From Roseibium aestuarii (GTDB lineage: Bacteria > Pseudomonadota > Alphaproteobacteria > Rhizobiales > Stappiaceae), in NCBI RefSeq assembly GCF_008477545.1, contig NZ_VORA01000003.1:186001-250000 (forward strand): a stretch of 64,000 bases of DNA, written 5' to 3'. Positions 47,535 through 57,195 of the stretch are shown piece by piece; position 1 is the first letter of the stretch; every line of letters begins with the position of its first letter. The notes under the pieces are model-generated. The model was not told the origin of the DNA, did no database searches, and saw only the letters and a program-made list of their open reading frames with translations. A program made the translations under genes and the position numbers.

Positions 47535-48470
47535 GTGGCCGGACAGGACATCGTGCTGGTTGGAATTCCCATGGAAGAAGGCTCCGGACGCCGGGGCTGC
47601 TGCATGGGGCCTGACGCCTATCGGACCGCCGGTCTGGAGCAGGAACTGGAGGCCCTCGGCCACACGGTGCGCGACCTCGGCAACCTGCGCAAGGAACAGG
47701 TCGCCCCGCTGAGCCATGCCAATGGCGCGATCAAGAGCCTTGATGCCATGGCCGGCTGGACCCGCGCGATCAACAAATGCGCGGCCAACCTCGCCCGCGA
47801 TCCGGTGTTTCCCATCTTCATGGGTGGCGACCATGCGCTTGCCGCGGGCTCCGTCTCTGGCCTCGCCGAAGGAGCGGCCGAAGCCGGCAGACCGCTCTTT
47901 GTCTTGTGGCTTGATGCCCACGCGGATTTCAACACCCTGGCCAGCACCCAGAGCGGCAACCTGCACGGCACGCCCCTCGCCTTTCTCTGCGGTCTCGGCG
48001 GGTTCGAGACCTATCTCGGTCGCCCCCTGCGCCATCCGCTCGTGCCCGAGAATGTCGAGATCCTCGGCGTGCGCTCCATCGATGCGCCGGAGCGCGAGCT
48101 GCTCCTGCGCCACGGTGTAGGTGTCAGCGACATGCGCCGCATCGACGAGGAGGGCATTGCCGCCCCCCTGCGCCAGTTCCTCGACCGGGTGAAGCGCCAC
48201 AACGGCCTGCTGCATGTCAGCCTGGATGTGGATTTCCTCGACCCCGGCATCGCGCCGGCCGTGGGCACCACCGTGCCCGGCGGCACCACCTTCCGGGAAG
48301 CCCATCTGGTGATGGAGATGCTCCATGACAGCGGGCTGGTGACCTCACTCGATCTGGTGGAACTCAACCCCTTCCTCGATGACCGGGGCCGCACGGCCCG
48401 TCTCATGGTTGATCTCGTGGCCTCCCTGTTCGGCCGCCGGGTCTTCGACCGCCCCACAAGGAGCTTCTGA
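47535..48470 (+). CDS. rocF: Arginase
   Basis: Arginase hydrolyses L-arginine to ornithine and urea with a two-Mn centre. All metal-binding motifs are visible: MGGDHAL, WLDAHADFNT, GNLHGTP and SLDVDFLDPGIAP. I chose the GTG at 47535 (MAGQDIVLVGIPMEEG; 311 residues) because AAGGAGG lies 8 bp upstream. The gene is followed 5 bp later by ornithine cyclodeaminase, so together they convert arginine to proline. Confidence 0.94.
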   Translation: MAGQDIVLVGIPMEEGSGRRGCCMGPDAYRTAGLEQELEALGHTVRDLGNLRKEQVAPLSHANGAIKSLDAMAGWTRAINKCAANLARDPVFPIFMGGDHALAAGSVSGLAEGAAEAGRPLFVLWLDAHADFNTLASTQSGNLHGTPLAFLCGLGGFETYLGRPLRHPLVPENVEILGVRSIDAPERELLLRHGVGVSDMRRIDEEGIAAPLRQFLDRVKRHNGLLHVSLDVDFLDPGIAPAVGTTVPGGTTFREAHLVMEMLHDSGLVTSLDLVELNPFLDDRGRTARLMVDLVASLFGRRVFDRPTRSF

Positions 48471-48475
48471 TCATC

Positions 48476-49573
48476 ATGACCCGTCCCTATGCGCCTGTAC
48501 CCGTGCACAAGCCCGCTCCGTCCGAGCTGGCCTATGTTCCCTTCGTCAGCGTCGACAACATGATGCGCATCGTTGCCGAACGTGGGGTGGAACATGTCAT
48601 CGAAGGCATTGCCGCCTGCATCGAGGAGGACTTCCGCCGCTGGGGCGAATTCGACAAGAAGCCGCGCATTCCCGCTCATGCTCCCGAAGGGGTGATCGAG
48701 CTGATGCCGACCAGCGACGGCAAGACCTTTGGCTTCAAATATGTCAACGGCCACCCGGGCAACACCTACTCCGGCCGCCAGACGGTGACGGGCTTCGGTG
48801 TTCTCTCCGACCTGACCACCGGCTACCCTCTTCTCTTCAGCGAAATGACCATCCTCACGGCCCTGCGCACGGCGGCCGTGTCCGCTCTGGTGGGCCGCTA
48901 TCTGGCGCCGAAGGGGTCGCGCACCATGGCCGTGATCGGCAATGGGGCCCAGTCGGACTTCCAGTGCCTCGGCTTCAAGCACCTGGTCGGCATTCGCGAA
49001 ATCCGGGCCTATGACATCGATCGCCGGGCCAGCGAACGCCTTGCCCGGAACCTCTCCGGCGCCGGTCTCACCGTCACCATCTGCAGTTCGCCCGAAGAGG
49101 CGATCGAGGGGGCGCAGATCATCACCACGGTGACCGCCGACAAGAAGAGCGCGACGATCCTGACCGACAACATGGTCGGGCAGGGGGTACATATCAACGC
49201 GGTGGGGGGCGACTGCCCCGGCAAGACCGAGTTGCACCGGGACATCCTGCTGCGCTCCGACATTTTTGTGGAACTGCCCGAACAGACCCGCATCGAGGGC
49301 GAGATCCAGCAGCTTGATGCGGACCATCCGGTCACCGAACTGTGGCAGGTCCTGCGCGGTGAAGCGCCGGGCCGCGTCTCCGGCGAACAGATCACTCTCT
49401 TCGACAGCGTCGGCTTCGCCATCGAGGACTTCGCCGCCTTGCGCTATCTGAAGGGCGTGCTCGCCACCACCAGCCACTATGAGAAGCTTGATCTTCTGGC
49501 CGATCCGGATGATCCGCGGGATCTCTATGGCATGGTTCTGCGGGGCACGGTGGGCCAGCCCCACGCCGCCTGA
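48476..49573 (+). CDS. Ornithine cyclodeaminase
   Basis: The 365-residue enzyme converts ornithine to proline and ammonia using NAD+. Family features are MMRIVAERGVEHVI, the core FKYVNGHPGNTY, the dinucleotide-binding segment MAVIGNGAQSDFQCLGFKH and VGGDCPGKTELH. The length fits ornithine cyclodeaminase rather than the shorter mu-crystallin relatives (about 310-330). Tight pairing with arginase supports ornithine as the substrate. AAGGAG lies about 12 bp before the ATG. Confidence 0.92.
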   Translation: MTRPYAPVPVHKPAPSELAYVPFVSVDNMMRIVAERGVEHVIEGIAACIEEDFRRWGEFDKKPRIPAHAPEGVIELMPTSDGKTFGFKYVNGHPGNTYSGRQTVTGFGVLSDLTTGYPLLFSEMTILTALRTAAVSALVGRYLAPKGSRTMAVIGNGAQSDFQCLGFKHLVGIREIRAYDIDRRASERLARNLSGAGLTVTICSSPEEAIEGAQIITTVTADKKSATILTDNMVGQGVHINAVGGDCPGKTELHRDILLRSDIFVELPEQTRIEGEIQQLDADHPVTELWQVLRGEAPGRVSGEQITLFDSVGFAIEDFAALRYLKGVLATTSHYEKLDLLADPDDPRDLYGMVLRGTVGQPHAA

Positions 49574-49718
49574 GCACGTTCGTCGAGACGCTTCCGTCTC
49601 CACCGGCCGCGTGAGCGGAAGGGGTGGGGACGGGGCGGCATTGCCACGCGTTTCTTCACGCTTTCCCCTCGCCTCGCCGCTCCGCTGCCGCTAAAACACC
49701 AGGCACAGACATCAAGCC

Positions 49719-51074
49719 ATGGAGCGCGCCTTGGATTGGGCCCAACTGTTGGACGGTCGTCGGCTGCACGACTCCCGTTACGAGGAAAAGGCCAACCGGC
49801 CGTCCTATCTGGTCGATGCGGACCGCATCACCTTTTCCGCCCCCTTCCGGCGTCTGGCCAACAAGACCCAGGTGCATCCGCTCTATGAGAATGATCACCT
49901 GCACCACCGGCTGATCCATTCCATCGAGACCAGCAGCGTCGGCCGGTCCCTGGGGGTCGAGGTCGGTGAATGGCTGGAGCGTGAGGGCCGGATCGCCGAC
50001 GGCGAGCGGCACCGGATCTCGGGCATCGTCTCGGCCGCCTGTCTTGCCCATGACATCGGAAACCCGCCCTTCGGCCACTCCGGAGAAGCAGCTATCGGCC
50101 AATGGTTTGCCGGCAAATTTTTTGAAGGTCGACCCCTCTTTGCCGCGCTCGATCCGGCTCTGCGCGCCCAGTTAAACGATTTCGAGGGCAACGCCCAGGG
50201 CTTCCGCATCATCACCCGGCTGGAGATGCGCCGCAACGACGGCGGCATGCGCCTGTCTCGCGGCGTCCTTGGCGCCTTCAGCAAGTATCCGGTCACGGCC
50301 GCCGCGCGCGAGACGCTGCGCACGGGTCCGGCCGGCGGCTACTGCGGCCTGAAGAAATACGGTGTCTTTGCCAGCGACCTGCCGCAATTCGCGGAAGTGG
50401 CGGAAGCCACGGGCCTGCCCCGCGAAGGCTCGGGCGATGCGATCTGGTGGCGCCGGCATCCGCTGGTCTTCCTCGTCGAGGCCGCCGATGACATCTGCTA
50501 CAACATCCTCGACATGGAGGACGCGCACACGTCCGGCGACCTGTCCTTCGATGCGGTCTTCGATCTCCTCGCCCCGCTGTCCGGATTGGATCGCCGTGGC
50601 CGTGACGGAGAAACGCCCGAGGAAACAATCGCCTATGCCCGCGCGCTCGGCGTCGGAAATGCGATCGCCGCCTGCGTCGAGGCGTTCCGGCAGCACCACG
50701 ACGCGATCATGAACGGCACCTTCTCGGACGCCCTGATCGAAGTCTCCTCGAAGGCGGCGGAATTCGACCGCATCAAGGACGTGGCGAAGAAGCGTCTCTT
50801 CACCTCCCCGCGCAAGACAGAGCTGGAGGTCATGGGGCGCAACGTGGTCCACCGGGTTCTGGATGGCATCAGCGAAGTCTACGAAGCGCTCCACGCCGGC
50901 GGATGGCAGCAGGAGGCGCTCTCCTCCTATCACCGTCAGCTCGTCAAGGCGGCCGGTCTCGACCTGCGCGACGTCGCCGATCCCGAGACGGCGCTCCATT
51001 CGCTCGCGGATTACGTCTCCGGCATGACCGACCGCTATGCGGTCAAGATGGCCCGCATGCTGAGCGGTGGCTGA
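49719..51074 (+). CDS. dgt: Deoxyguanosinetriphosphate triphosphohydrolase-like HD protein
   Basis: The 451-residue HD-domain phosphohydrolase is of the dGTPase family, which releases tripolyphosphate from dGTP or other dNTPs. The early signature is DADRITFSAPFRRLANKTQV. The HD metal site is built from HRLIHSIETSSVGRSLG and LAHDIGNPPFGHSGE, and EAADDICYNILDMEDA supplies a further ligand. The start at ATG 49719 gives a typical N-terminus, although no strong ribosome-binding site is seen. The gene is followed by a repeat-bearing gap. Confidence 0.92.
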   Translation: MERALDWAQLLDGRRLHDSRYEEKANRPSYLVDADRITFSAPFRRLANKTQVHPLYENDHLHHRLIHSIETSSVGRSLGVEVGEWLEREGRIADGERHRISGIVSAACLAHDIGNPPFGHSGEAAIGQWFAGKFFEGRPLFAALDPALRAQLNDFEGNAQGFRIITRLEMRRNDGGMRLSRGVLGAFSKYPVTAAARETLRTGPAGGYCGLKKYGVFASDLPQFAEVAEATGLPREGSGDAIWWRRHPLVFLVEAADDICYNILDMEDAHTSGDLSFDAVFDLLAPLSGLDRRGRDGETPEETIAYARALGVGNAIAACVEAFRQHHDAIMNGTFSDALIEVSSKAAEFDRIKDVAKKRLFTSPRKTELEVMGRNVVHRVLDGISEVYEALHAGGWQQEALSSYHRQLVKAAGLDLRDVADPETALHSLADYVSGMTDRYAVKMARMLSGG

Positions 51075-51103
51075 GGCACACCCTCACCTGCACCCCCTCC
51101 TCC

Positions 51104-51138
51104 GTCATCCTCGGCCCTGTGCCGAGGATCCAGCACTC
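51104..51138. repeat. Palindromic repeat, unit 1
   Basis: GTCATCCTCGG at one end and CCGAGGATCCAGCACTC at the other form an inverted repeat. It shares its ends with units 2 and 3 and with the copy at 4105. Confidence 0.7.
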
Positions 51139-51221
51139 TTGTGGTCAATCGGGAGAGCATCAACACGAATGCTGAGGGTGACCGAGCCTCTTTTTGGGCT
51201 GTCGCCTCCGGTCTCTCCTTT

Positions 51222-51254
51222 GTCATCCCCGACTTGATCGGGGATCCAGTACTC
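51222..51254. repeat. Palindromic repeat, unit 2
   Basis: GTCATCCCCGA pairs with TCGGGGAT and is followed by CCAGTACTC. It has the same orientation as unit 1. The hairpin loop differs but the ends are shared. Confidence 0.72.
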
Positions 51255-51293
51255 ACCGGTTTCAGAGACCGGAAATCACAGGCAGCGCAGTCG

Positions 51294-51324
51294 GTTACTG
51301 GATCCCTGCCTTCGCAGGGATGAC
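51294..51324. repeat. Palindromic repeat, unit 3 (inverted)
   Basis: GTTACTGGATCCCTG and CGCAGGGATGAC give the reverse orientation of units 1 and 2, and resemble the 4105 copy most closely. A half unit (CCGAGGATGAC, 51345-51355) follows. Confidence 0.72.
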
Positions 51325-51373
51325 GACGGAGAGGTGGGGCAAGCCCGAGGATGACGGAGAGCGGGGAAACCCC

Positions 51374-52102
51374 TCAGAGGGCAGCGGCGATCTCGGCGAC
51401 GATGGCGTCGGCCGTCGCGCGGGGGTCGGTGGCCTGGTTGAGCGGGCGTCCCACCACCAGATAGTCGGAGCCGGCGCGGATGGCGTCGCCCGGGGTCATC
51501 ACCCGCTTCTGATCGCCTGCCGCATGGCCGCTCGGGCGGATGCCCGGGGTCACGGAGACCAGTTCGTCGCCCAGAATGGTCTTGAGGGAGCCCACTTCCG
51601 TCGCCGCGCAGACGATCCCGCCCATGCCGGCCTCCCGCGCATCGGCGGCCCGTGCCTGCACCAGATCGGCGATCGGGCCCTTGTAGCCGGCGGCGATGAG
51701 ATCCGCCTCGTCCATGGAGGTGAGCACGGTCACGCCCAGCAGGCAGAGGTCGGTGTTGCCGTCTTCGCGCAGGGCCTGCACCGCGGCGCGCATCGTCTTG
51801 GGATAGGCATGCAGGGTCATGAAGGTGACACCCATGCGGGCCACGTTCTTCACCGCGCGCAGGATCGTGTTGTCGATGTCGTGCAGCTTGACGTCGAGAA
51901 AGATCCTGTGGCCGCTGGCGGCCAGATCACGGGCCAGCTCCAGCCCGCCGGCGAACTGCAGTTCCATCCCGATCTTGTAGACCCCGACCGCCCCCTCGGT
52001 CGCCTTCACCAGCGCCTCGGCCTGCTGCACGGTGGGAACATCGAGGCCCATCATCAGGCGGTCGCGGGCGGAGGTCGGCTTGAAGGAGCTGGTGCGGGTC
52101 AT
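51374..52102 (-). CDS. pyrF: Orotidine 5'-phosphate decarboxylase
   Basis: PyrF converts OMP to UMP. The catalytic Asp-x-Lys-x3-Asp array is in IFLDVKLHDIDNTI, the N-terminus shows LMMGLDVPTVQQA, and SVTPGIRPSG with RAGSDYLVVGRPL forms the phosphate site. I chose the ATG at 52102 (MTRTSSFKPTSARDRL; 242 residues) rather than an upstream start at 52126. It is convergent with dgt and divergent from hisB. Confidence 0.95.
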   Translation of the reverse strand: MTRTSSFKPTSARDRLMMGLDVPTVQQAEALVKATEGAVGVYKIGMELQFAGGLELARDLAASGHRIFLDVKLHDIDNTILRAVKNVARMGVTFMTLHAYPKTMRAAVQALREDGNTDLCLLGVTVLTSMDEADLIAAGYKGPIADLVQARAADAREAGMGGIVCAATEVGSLKTILGDELVSVTPGIRPSGHAAGDQKRVMTPGDAIRAGSDYLVVGRPLNQATDPRATADAIVAEIAAAL

Positions 52103-52426
52103 GGTCGGCCTTTGTCGAGGGCGCAAGGGACCGGAGGGACGGTGAGCCTTGCGCGTGCGGCCCCGGCCGCGCCTGTTGCACTGCCGGGAGCATCGTCTGG
52201 AAAACTGGGATGGGTCTTCCTAGCATCGCTTCGCTGCGGCGGCCAGCGGGATTTGCCGTGCGGCGTTCCGCTGCCTTCCCCCGCTGCCGGGCCCCAAGCT
52301 CCCTGACCCCCGCTCCCTGACCAATGCGGAAGGCCGGGACGGATAAATGTTTCAATGCCCGGCTCACCCTGCTAAAACGGCGGCGTTTCGCCGGTTGTCT
52401 CCGGCATGGCAGGAAAAGGATGAGAG
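52103..52426. other. Divergent gap between pyrF and hisB
   Basis: These 324 bp hold no supported gene. They should carry the pyrF and hisB promoters. A small GC-rich inverted repeat (GGCGGCG...CGCCGG, about 52380-52395) lies near the hisB start. No attenuator-type leader peptide rich in His codons was seen. Confidence 0.5.
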
Positions 52427-53020
52427 ATGCGCACAGCGAAGATCTCGCGCAACACCAAGGAAACCCGCATTTCCGTCGAGATCAATCTCGATGGCACGGG
52501 CGCCTATGACGTGGCGACCGGGGTTGGCTTCTTCGACCATATGCTGGAGCAGCTTGCGCGACATTCGCTCATCGACATCACCCTCCGCGCCGAGGGCGAC
52601 ACCCATATCGACTTCCACCACACGGCGGAAGACACGGGCATCGCGCTTGGCCAGGCCATCCGCGAGGCGCTTGGCGACATGTCGGGCATCACCCGCTATG
52701 CGGACACGCACCTCGCCATGGACGAGGCGCTGACCCGCTGCGCGCTGGATGTGTCCGGCCGTCCGTTCCTCGTCTGGGATGTGACCTTCACCCGCGACAA
52801 GGTGGGCGAGTTCGACACCGAGCTCTTCGAGGAATTTTTCCGCGCCTTCGCGATGAATGCGGGCATCACGCTTCACATCGCTAACCTTTATGGATCAAAC
52901 TGCCACCATATTGCCGAGACATGCTTCAAGGCGGTGGCCAGGACCCTGCGCAAGGCGATCGAGATCGACCCGCGCCAGGCCAACCGGATCCCGACCACCA
53001 AGGGCCAGCTCGGCGGCTGA
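52427..53020 (+). CDS. hisB: Imidazoleglycerol-phosphate dehydratase
   Basis: The monofunctional 197-residue enzyme dehydrates imidazoleglycerol phosphate. The metal-binding signatures are [28 protein letters not shown] and [17 protein letters not shown]. It lacks the histidinol-phosphatase half found in enterobacterial HisB. It opens the his run hisB-DUF2628-hisH-hisA-hisF-hisE, which ends with coaA. Confidence 0.97.
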   Translation: MRTAKISRNTKETRISVEINLDGTGAYDVATGVGFFDHMLEQLARHSLIDITLRAEGDTHIDFHHTAEDTGIALGQAIREALGDMSGITRYADTHLAMDEALTRCALDVSGRPFLVWDVTFTRDKVGEFDTELFEEFFRAFAMNAGITLHIANLYGSNCHHIAETCFKAVARTLRKAIEIDPRQANRIPTTKGQLGG

Positions 53021-53026
53021 GGGCGC

Positions 53027-53542
53027 GTGACGGACATGACCAGTTATTATGTGATGGGACCGTCGGATCTGAAGGATCCGGTGGCCAGTCCGCATGAGGC
53101 GGACCGGCTCGTCTTCATTCCCGAAAAATTCTCCTGGGGCGCCTTCGTGCTCTCCGTCCTGTGGCTGCTGTGGCACCGCATGTGGCTGGTGCTGCTCGGC
53201 TTCCTGACGATCTCGATCCTCACCCAGGCCGCGGCCAGCTTCGCCGGCGGTCCCGCCCCGTTGCTGGCGGCCTGGGCCGTGGCCTTCCTTCTTGCGCTCG
53301 AGGCCAACGGCCTGCGCCGCTGGACCCTGGAACAGGCTGGATGGCGCCTGCTGGGCCTCGTCACCGGGTCGGACCAGACCGAGGCGGAGCTGCGCTACTT
53401 TGCAAAACTTCAGGCCCAGGCCATCGGCCACCGGGAAGAGGACGTGCCGCCCGCGCCGATCGAGCGCATCCGCGGCATCATTCCGCGCATCGGTTCCGAA
53501 CGTGTCGCTGGCCTGACCCTGAGCCCGGAGGGCGGACGATGA
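53027..53542 (+). CDS. DUF2628 membrane protein in the his cluster
   Basis: The protein of about 170 residues has three hydrophobic segments ([39 protein letters not shown], and a weaker one between) after a conserved start with [12 protein letters not shown], typical of DUF2628. Its function is unknown. It is regularly embedded in alphaproteobacterial his clusters. The start may be the GTG at 53027 or the ATG at 53036; spacing to AGGG does not decide. The end overlaps hisH by 4 bp. Confidence 0.85.
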   Translation: MTDMTSYYVMGPSDLKDPVASPHEADRLVFIPEKFSWGAFVLSVLWLLWHRMWLVLLGFLTISILTQAAASFAGGPAPLLAAWAVAFLLALEANGLRRWTLEQAGWRLLGLVTGSDQTEAELRYFAKLQAQAIGHREEDVPPAPIERIRGIIPRIGSERVAGLTLSPEGGR

Positions 53543-54192
53543 GCGTCGCCATCATTGACTACGGATCCGGCAACCTGCACTCGGCCGCCAAGGCTTTCGA
53601 GCGTGCGGCCCGCGATCATGCCCGCAAGCCCGGTGTTTTCGTGACCTCCGATCCGGATCGGGTGGCGAAGGCCGACCGTATCGTCCTGCCGGGCGTCGGT
53701 GCCTATGCGGATTGCAAGCGCGGTCTCGCCGCCGTGGACGGCATGATCGAGGTTCTCAACGAGCAGGTGCATGAAAAGGGCAAGCCCTTCATGGGCATCT
53801 GCGTCGGCATGCAGCTGATGGCGAGCCGTGGCCTCGAATTCGAGACCGTGGACGGCCTGGACTGGATCTCCGGCGACGTGACGGCCATGCAGCCGTCCGA
53901 TCCGTCTCTCAAGATCCCGCACATGGGCTGGAACACCATTTCCGTGCGCGAAGGGTCTCATCCGGTTCTGGCGGGGCTGCCCACGGGCGCGAACGGGCTC
54001 CATGCCTATTTCGTCCATTCCTTCCATTTCGCCACCGCGCGGGAAGAGGACTGCCTGGCAACCTTCGACTATGCCGGCACCTTCACCGCCATCGTGGCCA
54101 GGGACAACATGGTCGGAACCCAGTTCCACCCGGAAAAGAGCCAGCGGCTCGGCCTTGGCCTGATTTCGAATTTCCTGGATTGGGCGCCGTAA
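53539..54192 (+). CDS. hisH: Imidazole glycerol phosphate synthase, glutaminase subunit
   Basis: HisH releases ammonia from glutamine and passes it to HisF. The nucleophilic Cys is in [15 protein letters not shown] and the His-Glu pair is in [10 protein letters not shown]. The protein begins [20 protein letters not shown], 217 residues. It overlaps DUF2628 by 4 bp. The larger in-frame region upstream (from 53161) is a shadow of DUF2628. Confidence 0.97.
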   Translation: MSVAIIDYGSGNLHSAAKAFERAARDHARKPGVFVTSDPDRVAKADRIVLPGVGAYADCKRGLAAVDGMIEVLNEQVHEKGKPFMGICVGMQLMASRGLEFETVDGLDWISGDVTAMQPSDPSLKIPHMGWNTISVREGSHPVLAGLPTGANGLHAYFVHSFHFATAREEDCLATFDYAGTFTAIVARDNMVGTQFHPEKSQRLGLGLISNFLDWAP

Positions 54193-54216
54193 GGGCTGCC
54201 CGAGAGCGAGACCAAC

Positions 54217-54957
54217 ATGATCCTCTTTCCCGCAATCGACCTGAAGGACGGTCAGTGCGTGCGCCTGAAGCTGGGCGACATGGACCAAGCGACGGTGTTC
54301 AATGACAATCCCGGTGCTCAGGCCAAGGCCTTCGAGGACCAGGGCTTCGAATGGCTGCATGTGGTGGACCTGAACGGCGCCTTTGCCGGCGAAAGCGTCA
54401 ATGGCGCGGCGGTGGATGCCATTCTCGCCTCCACCAAGAACCCGGTTCAGCTCGGCGGCGGCATCCGCACCCTCGACCATATCGAGACCTGGCTGAGCAA
54501 GGGCATTTCCCGCGTCATCCTGGGCACGATCGCCGTTCGCGACCCTGAGCTGGTGAAACAGGCCTGCAAGGCCTTCCCCGGCAAGGTCGCCGTCGGCATC
54601 GACGCCAAGGGCGGTTACGTGGCCGTCGAAGGCTGGGCGGAAACCTCGCAGCTCACCACCGTCGATCTGGCGCGCCGCTTCGAGGATGCGGGCGTCTCCG
54701 CCATCATCTTCACAGACATCGACCGGGATGGCGTTCTGAAGGGGCTGAACATCCCCTCCACCCTGGAGCTGGCCCGTTCCGTCTCGATCCCGGTCATTGC
54801 CTCGGGCGGACTTGCCTCCATCGATGACATCCATCGTCTACTCGAGCCGGATTGCGCCATCTTGGAAGGGGCGATTTCCGGCCGCGCGCTCTATGACGGC
54901 CGTCTCGATCCGAAGGAAGCCATGGACCTGATCCGGGCAAAGCGGAGCGCAGCATGA
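54217..54957 (+). CDS. hisA: Phosphoribosylformimino-AICAR ribonucleotide isomerase
   Basis: HisA is the beta/alpha-barrel Amadori isomerase of histidine synthesis. The catalytic aspartates are in [15 protein letters not shown] and [28 protein letters not shown] and [12 protein letters not shown] form the phosphate sites. Its 246 residues are standard. Its end overlaps hisF by 4 bp. Confidence 0.97.
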   Translation: MILFPAIDLKDGQCVRLKLGDMDQATVFNDNPGAQAKAFEDQGFEWLHVVDLNGAFAGESVNGAAVDAILASTKNPVQLGGGIRTLDHIETWLSKGISRVILGTIAVRDPELVKQACKAFPGKVAVGIDAKGGYVAVEGWAETSQLTTVDLARRFEDAGVSAIIFTDIDRDGVLKGLNIPSTLELARSVSIPVIASGGLASIDDIHRLLEPDCAILEGAISGRALYDGRLDPKEAMDLIRAKRSAA

Positions 54958-55739
54958 CCCTCAAGGCTCGCGTGATCCCCTGTCTCGACGTCAAGGATGG
55001 CCGTGTCGTCAAGGGCGTGAACTTCGTCGATCTGGTGGATGCCGGTGATCCGGTGGAGGCCGCCAAGGCCTATGATGCCGCTGGCGCCGACGAGCTCTGC
55101 TTCCTCGATATCACCGCGTCCCACGAAGGCCGCGACACCATCTATGACGTGGTCCGCCGCACGGCGGAGGCCTGCTTCATGCCGGTGACGGTCGGCGGCG
55201 GCGTGCGCACGGTGGAAGACATCCGCAAGCTGCTGATTGCCGGCGCCGACAAGGTGTCCATCAACACGGCCGCCGTGAACAATCCGGACTTCATTCGCGA
55301 AGCGGCCGAGAAATTCGGTGCCCAGTGCATCGTGGTTTCCATCGATGCCAAGCAGGTGAATGCGCCGGGCGAGGCGGAGCGCTTCGAGATCTTCACCCAT
55401 GGCGGCCGCAATCCGACCGGCATCGATGCGGTGGAGTTCGCGAAGAAGGCCGTCGAACTGGGCGCGGGCGAGCTGCTGGTCACCTCCATGGACCGGGACG
55501 GCACCAAGTCGGGCTACAATCTGGCGCTGACCCGTGCGATTGCCGACGCTGTGCCGGTGCCGGTCATCGCCTCGGGCGGTGTGGGCAATCTGGATCATCT
55601 GGTCGAAGGCGTTCGTGACGGCCACGCGACGGCGGTTCTGGCGGCCTCGATCTTCCACTTCGGCGAGTTCACCATTCACGAGGCCAAGAGCCACATGCGC
55701 GATGCGGGCATTCCCATGCGCATGGACGACATGATCTGA
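54954..55739 (+). CDS. hisF: Imidazole glycerol phosphate synthase, cyclase subunit
   Basis: HisF uses ammonia from HisH to close the imidazole ring. The catalytic aspartates are in [15 protein letters not shown] and [26 protein letters not shown] and [12 protein letters not shown] complete the barrel. Its 261 residues are normal. The 4-bp overlap with hisA suggests coupled translation. Confidence 0.97.
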   Translation: MTLKARVIPCLDVKDGRVVKGVNFVDLVDAGDPVEAAKAYDAAGADELCFLDITASHEGRDTIYDVVRRTAEACFMPVTVGGGVRTVEDIRKLLIAGADKVSINTAAVNNPDFIREAAEKFGAQCIVVSIDAKQVNAPGEAERFEIFTHGGRNPTGIDAVEFAKKAVELGAGELLVTSMDRDGTKSGYNLALTRAIADAVPVPVIASGGVGNLDHLVEGVRDGHATAVLAASIFHFGEFTIHEAKSHMRDAGIPMRMDDMI

Positions 55740-55785
55740 CGCGACCTGTCTCATCGCGTCGCATGGCGTAACGGAAGCTATACGA

Positions 55786-56109
55786 ATGACCGATTTTACT
55801 CTGTCCGATCTGGACGCCATTATCGCCGCGCGCGCAACGAGCGCGGACGAAAAGTCCTACACGCGCAAGCTGATCGGCAAGGGCGTTCCCAAATGCGCCC
55901 AGAAGCTGGGTGAGGAAGCCGTGGAGGCCGCGATTGCGGCCGCCCGGGGAGATCAGGCGGAGCTGACCGCGGAAGCGGCTGATGTGCTCTACCATCTGCT
56001 GGTGCTGCTCAAGGCCTGTGACGTCCCCCTCCAGGATGTCATGGCCGAGCTGCAGCGGCGTACGGCCCAGACGGGCCTCGAGGAAAAGGCATCGCGTCCC
56101 GCCGATTGA
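55786..56109 (+). CDS. hisE: Phosphoribosyl-ATP pyrophosphatase
   Basis: HisE hydrolyses phosphoribosyl-ATP to phosphoribosyl-AMP. The helical 107-residue protein shows [20 protein letters not shown] and [14 protein letters not shown], the acidic metal-binding helices of the family. It is not fused to HisI. GGAAG precedes the ATG. The coaA reading frame follows immediately. Confidence 0.95.
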   Translation: MTDFTLSDLDAIIAARATSADEKSYTRKLIGKGVPKCAQKLGEEAVEAAIAAARGDQAELTAEAADVLYHLLVLLKACDVPLQDVMAELQRRTAQTGLEEKASRPAD

Positions 56110-56153
56110 GGCGGGCCGTGAGGCAGAGTGCCGCGTCGGGACGGCAAACAGAC

Positions 56154-57119
56154 ATGGATCAGGCCTTGACCCTGAAACCGGAAATGGACCTCTCCCCCTA
56201 TCGGGTGTTCACCGACAAGGAATGGGCGCGGCTTCGCAAGAACACCCCCCTGACCCTGACGGTGGAGGAGGTGATCGAGCTGCGGGGTCTGAACGACCCC
56301 ATGTCGATTGCCGAGGTGGAGAAGATCTACCTGCCCCTGTCCCGTCTTCTGGCCTATTACGCCGAAGCGACGGTCGGCCTGCATCAGGCGTCCCAGAACT
56401 TCCTGGGGCTCAAGGACGGCAAGACCCCCTTCATCATCGGTGTGGCCGGGTCGGTCGCGGTGGGCAAGTCCACCACGTCGCGCCTGCTGAAGGCGCTTCT
56501 GGCCCGCTGGCCCGCCAGTCCCAAGGTGGATCTGGTGACCACCGACGGCTTCCTCTATCCCAATGCCGTGCTGGAAGCCGAAGGCCTGATGCACCGCAAG
56601 GGCTTTCCGGAAAGCTTCGACCGGGCGCGCCTGCTGAAGTTCCTGTCCGACATCAAGGCGGGTCAGCGCAACGTGCGGGCGCCGGTCTATTCCCACTTCT
56701 ACTACGACGTGATGCCCGGCCACACGGTCACCGTCGACAAGCCGGACATCCTGATCGTCGAGGGCCTAAACGTGCTTCAGACCCGCGAGCTGCCCAAGGA
56801 TGGCCGCGCGGTTCCCTTCGTCTCGGACTTCTTCGACTTCTCCATCTACATTGATGCGAGCGAAGATCTGCTCCTTTCCTGGTATGTGGAGCGCTTCATG
56901 CATCTGCGTGAAACCGCGTTCCGCGACCCGGGCTCCTACTTCCACAAATATTCGCGGATCTCGGAGGAAGAGGCGGTCGAGACGGCCCATCGCATCTGGA
57001 CGGAGATCAACCTGGTCAATCTGCGGGACAACATCCTGCCGACCCGGCCGCGCGCGGATCTGATCCTCACCAAGAACGATGCCCACCGCATCGGCAAGGT
57101 GGCCCTGCGCAAGATCTGA
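56154..57119 (+). CDS. coaA: Pantothenate kinase type I
   Basis: CoaA phosphorylates pantothenate, the first step of CoA synthesis. The protein starts [20 protein letters not shown], and the P-loop is [18 protein letters not shown], followed by [15 protein letters not shown] and [10 protein letters not shown] chose the ATG at 56154 (321 residues); a TTG at 56106 overlapping hisE would add 16 residues. The gene closes the his cluster and is followed by a strong terminator. Confidence 0.96.
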   Translation: MDQALTLKPEMDLSPYRVFTDKEWARLRKNTPLTLTVEEVIELRGLNDPMSIAEVEKIYLPLSRLLAYYAEATVGLHQASQNFLGLKDGKTPFIIGVAGSVAVGKSTTSRLLKALLARWPASPKVDLVTTDGFLYPNAVLEAEGLMHRKGFPESFDRARLLKFLSDIKAGQRNVRAPVYSHFYYDVMPGHTVTVDKPDILIVEGLNVLQTRELPKDGRAVPFVSDFFDFSIYIDASEDLLLSWYVERFMHLRETAFRDPGSYFHKYSRISEEEAVETAHRIWTEINLVNLRDNILPTRPRADLILTKNDAHRIGKVALRKI

Positions 57120-57143
57120 GTCCGGACCGGAACCGACGTTCCA

Positions 57144-57177
57144 TGAAAAAAGCCCGGCACGATGGCCGGGCTTTTTC
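57144..57177. terminator. Bidirectional terminator after coaA
   Basis: AAAAAAGCCCGGC pairs with GCCGGGCTTTTT around a six-base loop. It lies between convergent coaA and the chemoreceptor gene. Confidence 0.85.
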
Positions 57178-57195
57178 CGTTTCAAGGTGTCCTGA

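Larger units (their letters stand above)
51075..51373. other. Gene-free gap with palindromic repeats
   Basis: These 299 bp between convergent dgt and pyrF contain three full palindromic repeat units and a half unit, described separately. No gene is supported; short reading frames here cross the repeats and have no family features. Confidence 0.6.
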
